From positions 1 to 6,898 of the forward strand of contig JAHRWI010000085.1 in the NCBI GenBank assembly GCA_019090225.1: a DNA stretch of 6,898 nucleotides, in the 5' to 3' direction. How positions within the stretch are numbered: the first letter of the stretch is position 1; each line of letters opens with the position of its first letter. Positions 1 through 5,463 of this stretch are shown in pieces. Origin of the DNA: Porticoccaceae bacterium. GTDB lineage: Bacteria; Pseudomonadota; Gammaproteobacteria; Pseudomonadales; Porticoccaceae. Below the pieces are notes generated by a model. That model was not told the origin of the DNA, did not search any database, and saw nothing but the letters and a program-made list of their open reading frames with translations. A program made the translations under genes and the position numbers.

Positions 1-958
1 CGCAGTGCTCTAAAACGAAACTCCGGGCCAAAGCTACTATATCGCCGCGTCGCTCACGCAAAGGCGGCACCCTTATCGGAAAAACATTGAGGCGATAAAA
101 CAAATCTTCACGAAAATTGCCCATGGCAACTTCTGCCTTCAGGTTCCGATTAGTGGTCGCCACCACTCTTACATTCAAAGCAATGGTCGACTTGCCACCC
201 AGACGCTCAACCTCCTTCTCTTGCAACACTCTCAACAACTTAGCTTGCAGCGAAATATCCATCTCGGATATTTCGTCCAGCAAAATAGTGCCTCCCTGGG
301 CCTGCTCAAATTTCCCTGCACGGCTCTGGTAGGCACCAGTGAACGCACCTTTTTCATAGCCAAACAATATAGATTCAAGCATTGTCTCAGGTAACGCAGC
401 ACAGTTAATCGCAACAAATGGACCATTTTTCCTGGGTGACTGTTCGTGAATTAAGCGAGCGACAACTTCTTTACCCGTGCCTGATTCACCGCTGAGCATA
501 ACCGTCACATCAGCATCAGCGACACGCCCAGCAAGGGCAAACATATCTTTAGAGTGCCGATCTTCGGCGATAACCTGAACGCTTCCATGCACTTGCTCCC
601 CGCTTAGCCGAGATACCATCTCAATTAAGACCTCCACCTCAAAAGGTTTAACTAGATAATCAGCTGCACCGTCCCGTATAGCCTCAACGGCTTTTTCAAT
701 AGTCCCATAAGCTGTCATCAAAACGACGGGTAAACGCGGCCACTTATTCTTAATAGCCCTTAATAAAGCATGGCCGTCCATCGCTGCCATCTGCACATCG
801 CTGACAACCAGATCAATGTGCCCTGCTTCCAGTAACTGCAAAGCCTGGACACCACTTTCAGCTACAGCCACCCGATACCCGGATAACTGCAAAGTGTCAC
901 TCAAAGCCTCACGAAGAAGGTCATCATCCTCCACAACCAGAACTTTTTGGCTATTCAT
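1..958 (-). CDS. fleR: Sigma-54-dependent response regulator FleR/FlrC, 3' end outside window
   Basis: This is the response regulator of the FleS-FleR pair, which activates middle flagellar genes (hook, basal body) with sigma-54 RNA polymerase once phosphorylated. The 319 visible residues begin MNSQKVLVVEDDDLLREALS. The receiver domain (about 1-120) has the acidic pocket EDDD, phospho-acceptor D54 (SDVQM), T82 and K104 (VKPF). The AAA+ domain follows, with Walker A GESGTGKE (157-164), the sigma-54 contact loop GAFTGA (204-209) and Walker B TILLDE (224-229). The rest of the AAA+ domain and the C-terminal Fis-type helix-turn-helix lie beyond base 1; family members are about 450-480 residues. 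The proline usual after the acceptor motif (DxxMP) is alanine here. The ATG at 958 is preceded by a good AAGAAGGGAT Shine-Dalgarno sequence. The gene starts 33 bases after fleS and is very likely co-transcribed with it. Confidence 0.95.
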   Translation of the reverse strand, partial: MNSQKVLVVEDDDLLREALSDTLQLSGYRVAVAESGVQALQLLEAGHIDLVVSDVQMAAMDGHALLRAIKNKWPRLPVVLMTAYGTIEKAVEAIRDGAADYLVKPFEVEVLIEMVSRLSGEQVHGSVQVIAEDRHSKDMFALAGRVADADVTVMLSGESGTGKEVVARLIHEQSPRKNGPFVAINCAALPETMLESILFGYEKGAFTGAYQSRAGKFEQAQGGTILLDEISEMDISLQAKLLRVLQEKEVERLGGKSTIALNVRVVATTNRNLKAEVAMGNFREDLFYRLNVFPIRVPPLRERRGDIVALARSFVLEHC

Positions 959-991
959 TTTTTCATCCCTTCTTGTTTAGCTGTGCCTTTC

Positions 992-2284
992 TTATATGGC
1001 ACCCGAAATTGCGGCCTGCTTTGTATCAGCAGGGAAATATTGGTGTTGACTTATGTCTATCACTTCCGGGGCGGAGCCTTTATGCAATGGGAGTTCCAGA
1101 GTAAACACACTACCTTGTCCGAGTGTACTGGCCACCGATGCACTACCACCGTGGCTTCGCGCTGTCATGGCCACCACTGCAAGGCCCAGGCCTGTACCCT
1201 TTTCTCTAGTTGTAAAAAAGGGATCGAATACCTGATCCTGTATATCAGCGGTGATACCCGGGCCGTTGTCAGCCACCGAAATCTGCAATTTGTTATCGTT
1301 AACGATTAATTCCAAAGTCAGAATAAGCTTACCTGAGGACATTGCTATAGCATTATCGACGAGATTAAGTATCGCGCTGATCAAGGCTTCCTTGCTGCCT
1401 AGTAAGTTGCCCTCCAAACACGGCTGGTCAAACTCAATATCGTGGCGAAAGGTTACACCAGCACTACTAACTAACGGGGATATCGCTCCCACCAGTTCTT
1501 CAGCAAGTTTCGAAATCGTAATAACGTTTAAAACTGGTGGCGCTCCGCGGACAAAGCTGAGCATAGTATCGACTAGGCTTTCCATGTGGCGCAGGCTAAT
1601 CATCACTTTATCGACAACTCGATTACGCTGCTCAGCAGATGTACCGGTATGCACTATATGCCCTGAAAAAAGTAGCGCCGAGCTCAATGGCGTTCTAATT
1701 TGATGCGCGAGGCGTGCGGCCATTTCTCCAAGCGCCGCAAGACGCTCATCCCTGCTGGCTATTTCTTGCAGTTCATATAAGCGAGTCATATCTGTCAACA
1801 AAATGACTTCTTCATTGGCGTCAGACATGTATTGGCTATTCACAGATAAATGTCGGCCATTATTCAGTACCAGCTCCGACCCCGAGGAGCGTTCGCCTAC
1901 CTTGATACCAGACAGTACCTCTTGCCAATTTTTTGACACCAGATCACAACCCAGGAACTGTGTGGCTGCATGATTGGCCTCTCGAATAACACCGCGACTA
2001 TCGGCCACGACCACACCACCCGGCAATTCATCCATCAACAAAGCGAGCCGATTAGCAAGACGTTCTTTTTCAGCTAATTCTTTTAAACGCTGCGAACGGG
2101 CCTCGACCAATTCCTCAGTAAGACTGCCAATACGGGCCTGCAACACTTGATAACTAGCATCTAGCTCAGCAGATACCCGATTAAAGGTTTCAAAGGCTTC
2201 TTCTAGTTGCTGCTTATCGGGGTCATATTTAGGCAATGGGCAGCGCTCCGGATTGTTCTGGCCCGAGGCACTATGCCCAGACAT
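992..2284 (-). CDS. fleS: Flagellar sensor histidine kinase FleS/FlrB
   Basis: Soluble histidine kinase that phosphorylates FleR in the polar-flagellum cascade. It has 430 residues, no membrane segment and no signal peptide, so it is cytoplasmic as in the family. An N-terminal coiled coil (about 25-80) leads into a PAS domain (about 84-165, ELPGGVVVADSRGVIREAN). The dimerisation/phospho-acceptor helix contains H194 in LAHQIRTPLSSALL. The ATPase domain has an N box NLVDNAI (N311), G1 box DNGPG (339-343), F box DPFFTT (354-359) and G2 box GTGLGL (363-368), so all catalytic boxes are intact. The ATG at 2284 lies only about 14 bases below the predicted sigma-54 transcription start and has no clear Shine-Dalgarno sequence. 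The next methionine (residue 84) would remove the coiled coil, so I keep this start. Identification is secure from motifs and from its place between fleQ and fleR. Confidence 0.95.
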   Translation of the reverse strand: MSGHSASGQNNPERCPLPKYDPDKQQLEEAFETFNRVSAELDASYQVLQARIGSLTEELVEARSQRLKELAEKERLANRLALLMDELPGGVVVADSRGVIREANHAATQFLGCDLVSKNWQEVLSGIKVGERSSGSELVLNNGRHLSVNSQYMSDANEEVILLTDMTRLYELQEIASRDERLAALGEMAARLAHQIRTPLSSALLFSGHIVHTGTSAEQRNRVVDKVMISLRHMESLVDTMLSFVRGAPPVLNVITISKLAEELVGAISPLVSSAGVTFRHDIEFDQPCLEGNLLGSKEALISAILNLVDNAIAMSSGKLILTLELIVNDNKLQISVADNGPGITADIQDQVFDPFFTTREKGTGLGLAVVAMTARSHGGSASVASTLGQGSVFTLELPLHKGSAPEVIDISQHQYFPADTKQAAISGAI

Positions 2285-2308
2285 CAGTAATCTGCTTTAC
2301 GTTCAAAA

Positions 2309-2324
2309 AGCAAAAACTGTGCCC
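2309..2324 (-). promoter_or_regulatory. Sigma-54 (-24/-12) promoter of fleSR
   Basis: The minus strand reads GGGCACAGTTTTTGCT. It aligns with the sigma-54 consensus TGGCACR-N4-TTGCW except for the first base, with the required ten bases between the GG (2323-2322) and GC (2311-2310) doublets. Transcription should start near 2298, 14 bases before the fleS ATG. It is the only correctly spaced sigma-54 promoter I found in the window, and it sits where the FleQ-to-FleSR step of the flagellar cascade requires one. Confidence 0.85.
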
Positions 2325-2342
2325 ATATAAAATATATAATTA

Positions 2343-2355
2343 AATCAGAATGTTA
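2343..2355 (+). promoter_or_regulatory. Candidate IHF binding site between enhancer and promoter
   Basis: The plus strand reads AATCAGAATGTTA, a full match to the IHF consensus WATCARNNNNTTR. AT-rich sequence lies on its 5' side (2326-2342), as usual for IHF sites. It lies between the FleQ-box-like palindrome and the sigma-54 promoter, the usual place for DNA bending that brings an enhancer-bound activator to sigma-54 polymerase. The motif match is seen directly; binding is inferred. Confidence 0.5.
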
Positions 2356-2375
2356 CAAAAAACATGCGGGTGTTT

Positions 2376-2389
2376 GTCAAAATCCTGAC
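2376..2389 (-). promoter_or_regulatory. FleQ-box-like enhancer of fleSR
   Basis: The minus strand reads GTCAGGATTTTGAC: perfect GTCA/TGAC half-sites separated by six bases, the geometry of the P. aeruginosa FleQ box (GTCANTAAATTGAC as I recall it). Its centre lies about 84 bases upstream of the predicted fleS transcription start, a normal enhancer distance. It overlaps the last two codons and the stop codon of fleQ, so the proposed operator is partly inside the regulator's own gene. Confidence 0.6.
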
Positions 2390-3846
2390 ACGGATTCGAC
2401 GGGATTTATCTCGTACTTACGAATTTTCTCGACCAGGGTGGTGCGCTGCAGATTCAGTAATTTAGCCGCTTTTGAAACAATGCCATTAGACATCTCAAGC
2501 GCTTCGTTAATCAGGCCAACCTCTATGTCGCGAAGATATTGTTTTAGGTCTATACCGGACTCAGACAATATACTCGGTCGAGGCATATTTAATTTACTCT
2601 CGTCGAGGTCACTGTTACCGAAGTCAAAAGCTGGCGAACCAGCTTCAGATTCAGCTATCCAATCTTCATTAGCGCGATATTTGACAGGTAAATCCTGCCA
2701 ACCCACCGACTTGCCCGGATACAGCAAGCTCAGTCTTTCCACTAAATTTGCTAGCTCACGAACATTGCCTGGCCACGAATAGTTAGCTAAGGCCGCTAGT
2801 GCACCAGGCGCGAATTTTATGGTCGACTGTTTGTCCGCTTTGAGACGCTCGGTAAAGTGCTTAATCAATAAGGGGACATCTTCCCGGCGCTCACTTAGAT
2901 TAGGAACTTCTATTGGGAAAACATTGAGTCGATAAAATAAGTCCAGGCGAAACCGCCCTTCTGAAACCAGATGTTCGAGGTTTCGATGCGTGGCAGCAAT
3001 AATCCGCACATCGACTTTAATTGTTTTATTACTACCGACACGTTCAAAACATCTTTCTTGCAAGACACGCAGTAACTTAACCTGCATATCCAGAGACATA
3101 TCGCCAATTTCGTCGAGGAATAAAGTGCCGCCATCAGCCATCTCGAAGCGGCCTTGACGAGAAGTAATCGCCCCGGTAAAAGCGCCTTTTTCGTGACCAA
3201 ACAATTCAGATTCAAGCAATTCGGCTGGAATAGCACCACAGTTGACAGCCACAAGTGGTCGGTCTTTGCGAGACGATTGATCGTGTAAAGCTCTCACAAC
3301 CACCTCTTTACCCGTCCCGGAATCCCCCAACACCAACACCGTCGCATCGCTGTTGGCTACCTGACTAATCAAGCCTCGTATTTGATCTATCGGGTGGCTG
3401 ATACCTATCAGCCCCATATGAGAATCGAGGACAGGGACAGATTTATGCTTTCCAAGAAGGTCAAGAACTGCATCCGCTTCTGCCAACAAGCCGATTAGCT
3501 CTTTTTTCCCAACCGGCATATTGAGAACGCCGAGCACTTGCTCCTCAATGGGCATGGATTGAGAAAACGATTGCTCGCCCTGCATAATAATCACTGGCAG
3601 CCTATCGTCATATTGGTTGACTTGACACAACAATGGCTGAAGCGTATCGGCTATATGGTCAAAACGAACGACAATCGCTTTGATGCATCCATTCGCACCG
3701 TTCACAGCGGCAAGGCTGGCCTGCCAATTATCAAGGTCGTTACAAACAACAACGGTTTCATCTAAAAACTCTAGAATAACCTTTAGCTCACTAGTGAAAT
3801 CCGTGTCGGCATCGATGATCAGCGTAGCCGCTGATTTCACTGACAT
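2377..3846 (-). CDS. fleQ: Sigma-54-dependent flagellar master regulator FleQ/FlrA
   Basis: Top-level activator of polar-flagellar genes, working with sigma-54 RNA polymerase. In Pseudomonas and Vibrio it also responds to cyclic di-GMP. Numbering is from the ATG at 3846 (489 residues). An N-terminal FleQ-type receiver-like domain (about 1-125) has no phosphorylatable aspartate in the usual place. The AAA+ domain has Walker A GDSGTGKE (174-181), GAFTGA (221-226) and Walker B TLFLDE (241-246). A variable acidic linker (about 395-430) precedes a Fis-type helix-turn-helix (about 455-480, IVSKAAKLLNLQRTTLVEKI). Compared with P. aeruginosa FleQ, the LFRS motif is replaced by SHMG, the RN after Walker A by RA, and the ExxxR motif by KADKQ, so cyclic di-GMP binding may be altered or lost. 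A GTG directly upstream (3849) is an alternative start but lies only one base from the ribosome binding site. Confidence 0.95.
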   Translation of the reverse strand: MSVKSAATLIIDADTDFTSELKVILEFLDETVVVCNDLDNWQASLAAVNGANGCIKAIVVRFDHIADTLQPLLCQVNQYDDRLPVIIMQGEQSFSQSMPIEEQVLGVLNMPVGKKELIGLLAEADAVLDLLGKHKSVPVLDSHMGLIGISHPIDQIRGLISQVANSDATVLVLGDSGTGKEVVVRALHDQSSRKDRPLVAVNCGAIPAELLESELFGHEKGAFTGAITSRQGRFEMADGGTLFLDEIGDMSLDMQVKLLRVLQERCFERVGSNKTIKVDVRIIAATHRNLEHLVSEGRFRLDLFYRLNVFPIEVPNLSERREDVPLLIKHFTERLKADKQSTIKFAPGALAALANYSWPGNVRELANLVERLSLLYPGKSVGWQDLPVKYRANEDWIAESEAGSPAFDFGNSDLDESKLNMPRPSILSESGIDLKQYLRDIEVGLINEALEMSNGIVSKAAKLLNLQRTTLVEKIRKYEINPVESVSGF

Positions 3847-3849
3847 CAC

Positions 3850-3858
3850 CCCTCCCCC
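3850..3858 (-). promoter_or_regulatory. Shine-Dalgarno sequence deciding the fleQ start
   Basis: The minus strand reads GGGGGAGGG, followed immediately by GTG ATG. The GGAGG core (3855-3851) ends one base before the GTG at 3849 but four bases before the ATG at 3846, which favours the ATG as the true start. Confidence 0.65.
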
Positions 3859-3916
3859 GTCATATTTCAGCAGCCATAAATACTACCTTAATTACTGCCG
3901 CCACCAAAGCCGACGT

Positions 3917-3944
3917 ATCATACGCACTAACAAAATTATTAAAA
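3917..3944 (-). promoter_or_regulatory. Possible sigma-70 promoter of fleQ
   Basis: The minus strand has a -10-like TATGAT (3922-3917, five of six consensus bases). A poor -35-like TTTTAA (3944-3939) lies 16 bases upstream. This would give a leader of about 60 bases before fleQ. FleQ-type regulators are usually at the top of the cascade and transcribed by the housekeeping sigma factor, so a promoter is expected here. The -35 match is weak, so the call is tentative. Confidence 0.35.
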
Positions 3945-3958
3945 CCCCTGGATTTTAA
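3939..3958 (-). terminator. Weak terminator-like hairpin after the PilZ-like gene
   Basis: Just after the TAA of the PilZ-like gene, the minus strand can fold TTAAAA-T-CC / AGG / GG-TTTTAA. That is eight base pairs with one bulged T, followed by TAATTTTG. Only two pairs are G-C and the U-run is short, so at best it would stop some transcripts. It also overlaps the candidate fleQ -35 element. Confidence 0.3.
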
Positions 3959-3959
3959 T

Positions 3960-4538
3960 TTAAGAACCGATATCAGAATGCTTCTCGAAGGCTATTTTTT
4001 TTCTATGTTGGCGAAAAATATATTTTTCCAGTTCGTTCTTTACAGCCTCAGATAAACCTAGATATTTCACCCTAATCGCCGTTAGCCTATCAGTTTGCGC
4101 TTCAACATTATCCAGCTCAACCACTCCGTATAAAGACAGGGGGCTAGGCAGTTCAGGATCAATATAAACCTTGAAATTAATTAAACGTCCAACGTCTGGT
4201 GGCACAGCTGCCCGCCACTCCATACTCCCATGCCCAAGTTTTATTAGTTCTTTATCGGGCAAGTTGAGCTGGTGGAGAACCATCTGCCCAACCATATCGA
4301 GTAACACGGTTAATTTTAAATCCAGACGCGCCAACTCAGCGTTATATTCCACATCTTCATTGCCCTCAGGTAACTTTTCCCCGAGCGAAGTCATCAATCT
4401 TAATAGCTGTTCATTAGCTTCGTTAGCAGCAATTAGCTGCTTTTCTTCCGGCTCAGAATCGAGATAATCCCAGACAACTGAAAACCTGGCCTCATGAACC
4501 AGACCATCGAAAAAGGCATCACTTGTGTGCCCTGTCAT
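3960..4538 (-). CDS. Divergent PilZ-like flagellar-cluster protein
   Basis: Predicted soluble protein of 192 residues starting MTGHTSDAFFDG. The first 95 or so residues look helical and unlike any domain I recognise. The C-terminal half resembles a PilZ beta-barrel, ending in the family-like pattern AIRVKYLGLSEAVKNELEKY followed by IFRQHRKK. PilZ proteins bind cyclic di-GMP and often act as flagellar brakes or switches, but here no RxxxR is seen before the barrel, and the D/NxSxxG position reads roughly KLGHGS. It may therefore bind no nucleotide, or bind it differently. The frame stays open to a TTG at 4577, but the ATG at 4538 has a strong AGAGGGGA ribosome binding site eight bases away, so I choose it. 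It lies between the fliT-like gene and fleQ, suggesting a role in motility. The PilZ assignment is a judgement from the C-terminal pattern. Confidence 0.65.
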   Translation of the reverse strand: MTGHTSDAFFDGLVHEARFSVVWDYLDSEPEEKQLIAANEANEQLLRLMTSLGEKLPEGNEDVEYNAELARLDLKLTVLLDMVGQMVLHQLNLPDKELIKLGHGSMEWRAAVPPDVGRLINFKVYIDPELPSPLSLYGVVELDNVEAQTDRLTAIRVKYLGLSEAVKNELEKYIFRQHRKKIAFEKHSDIGS

Positions 4539-4549
4539 TACACGTTCCC

Positions 4550-4581
4550 CTCTTTGCTGGTCAGGACAGTTTAGCAAAGAG
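4550..4581 (-). promoter_or_regulatory. 9-bp inverted repeat touching the PilZ-like gene's ribosome binding site
   Basis: CTCTTTGCT (4558-4550 on the plus strand as read forward) and AGCAAAGAG (4573-4581) are perfect inverted repeats separated by 14 bases. In the mRNA the downstream arm ends in GAG of the Shine-Dalgarno stretch GAGGGGA, so folding would hide part of the ribosome binding site of the PilZ-like gene. It could instead be a protein-binding dyad in DNA. The repeat is seen directly; its function is inferred. Confidence 0.45.
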
Positions 4582-4588
4582 TAATCCT

Positions 4589-4604
4589 ATTGTGATCACA
4601 CAAT
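4589..4604. repeat. Palindromic dyad in the spacer upstream of the PilZ-like gene
   Basis: The minus strand reads ATTGTGTGATCACAAT. It contains a perfect 10-bp palindrome TGTGATCACA (4591-4600) and, in a second register, ATTGTG/CACAAT arms separated by four bases. It may be an operator for a dimeric repressor or activator. It is not a standard CRP/Vfr site, because the TGTGA and TCACA halves are fused without the six-base spacer. A weak -35/-10 pair (TTGATG at 4618-4613, CACAAT at 4594-4589) overlaps it. Confidence 0.35.
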
Positions 4605-4671
4605 CAACAAAGCATCAACTAAGATTAGGCGGGCAAAACTTTACTATCGCGGGGCGAACTTAGAACAATCC

Positions 4672-5013
4672 TTAATTTTGCTCACCGACTTTTGCGTAAG
4701 CTTGAGTGGCTTTGTGACCATCCTGCAACATATTGTATTGCTTGACGCTATTATCTCTAGCGTCTTTTACAATCGCTGCAAGCTGGCCATTTAGCTGCAT
4801 GAGCTGTTCAAGCGAATCACGAACCTGTTGGGTTTCTTCTTCCTGGAGAGGTGCTTCCAGCGCATGCATCATATCAGTGCGCCGCTGGCGCTCTAGCTCG
4901 GCGATTTTTTCCCATTCACCCCGACCAGCCTGCTCAACCATATTTTTAGAAAGGTCGAGTACCTGCTGTAATTGCGCCTGGCGTGGCACACCATCGATAT
5001 TCGTACCTGACAT
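4672..5013 (-). CDS. FliT-like flagellar chaperone
   Basis: Small acidic, almost wholly helical protein of 113 residues with no membrane segment (for example VLDLSKNMVEQAGRGEWEKI, then ELERQRR). Its size, helical pattern and position directly after fliS fit FliT, the cytoplasmic export chaperone of the cap protein FliD. Enteric FliT also inhibits FlhDC, but a FleQ-governed system has no FlhDC, so only the chaperone role is expected. FliT proteins are poorly conserved, so the name rests mainly on context; the P. aeruginosa equivalent at this place is the FleP-type gene. The ATG at 5013 shares one base with the fliS stop codon (TAATG) and follows a G-rich ribosome binding stretch, suggesting translational coupling. 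Confidence 0.7.
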   Translation of the reverse strand: MSGTNIDGVPRQAQLQQVLDLSKNMVEQAGRGEWEKIAELERQRRTDMMHALEAPLQEEETQQVRDSLEQLMQLNGQLAAIVKDARDNSVKQYNMLQDGHKATQAYAKVGEQN

Positions 5014-5438
5014 TAAGCTTGCCCCCCAGCATTAGGAATCGAAACATCCCGTTGGTCTTCAGGGATACCATCCCAACCAAGCTTAATTTCTATCATCAGT
5101 GCCGCCACCTCATCAATCATCGCTGCATCGCTATCAATATTTGCCCTCAACAAACGAGTCTCCATGTAATCGTAAAGATCGCGAAGATTTTCAGCCACCG
5201 CACCACCTACTTCCATATTTAAAGTGGCTCGGAGGTTGTCGATGATTTCGATAGCGCGGCCTATTTTCTCACCCTTCAAAGCCACATTATCGCGCTCAAT
5301 ACCGCCCTTAGCCGCAGCGAGATTATCTAGAACACCGGCAAACAACATCGCTGTAAGCTGATACGGAGAAGCATCTGCTACGGCGCTTTGATTGAGGATA
5401 GTTCGGTACTGCTGTACTGGTGTATTTGTATTGCTCAT
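5013..5438 (-). CDS. fliS: Flagellin export chaperone FliS
   Basis: FliS binds the C-terminal end of newly made flagellin in the cytoplasm, keeping it from polymerising before export. At 141 residues it is near the usual 120-140. Family features are clear: the QY near the N terminus, ASPYQLTAMLFAGVLDNLAA, the charged helix KGEKIGRAIEIIDNLRATLN, and GGAVAENLRDLYDYMETRL followed by the RAN motif. The protein is predicted to be a four-helix bundle, with a short polar tail after about residue 125. The ATG at 5438 is preceded by AGGA ten bases upstream. The gene starts 25 bases after fliD and overlaps the fliT-like gene by one base, so fliD, fliS and the fliT-like gene very probably form one operon, as is common for cap protein and chaperones. 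Confidence 0.95.
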   Translation of the reverse strand: MSNTNTPVQQYRTILNQSAVADASPYQLTAMLFAGVLDNLAAAKGGIERDNVALKGEKIGRAIEIIDNLRATLNMEVGGAVAENLRDLYDYMETRLLRANIDSDAAMIDEVAALMIEIKLGWDGIPEDQRDVSIPNAGGQA

Positions 5439-5463
5439 GGATTAATATTCCTGCTGTGTTTAA

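Noticed and set aside
714..727. GTCATCAAAACGAC in fleR as a FleQ box
   Set aside because: One half-site is mismatched (CGAC) and it lies within conserved receiver-domain coding sequence.
997..1012. Plus-strand sigma-54-like TGGCACCCGAAATTGC inside the 3' end of fleS
   Set aside because: The GG and GC doublets are separated by 11 instead of 10 bases, and it points away from any downstream plus-strand gene.
947..1703. Plus-strand open frames opposite fleS (947-1309 and 1251-1703)
   Set aside because: They are antisense to a gene with every kinase motif intact, their translations show no recognisable domain, and no plus-strand ribosome binding site or promoter stands out.
2360..2375. AAACA-CCCGCA-TGTTT hairpin after fleQ as an intrinsic terminator
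   Set aside because: The stem has only five pairs with a single G-C pair and a short U-run, too weak to call a terminator.
3607..3621. GTCATATTGGTTGAC in fleQ as a FleQ box
   Set aside because: The half-sites are seven bases apart rather than six, which breaks the palindrome geometry.
4591..4600. TGTGATCACA as a CRP/Vfr binding site
   Set aside because: CRP-family sites need TGTGA and TCACA separated by about six bases; here they are fused.
4623..4643. Flagellar sigma-28-like TAAAGTTT and GCCTAATC on the minus strand before the PilZ-like gene
   Set aside because: Only five bases separate the two boxes, whereas sigma-28 promoters need about eleven between these 8-mers; the second box is also a poor match.
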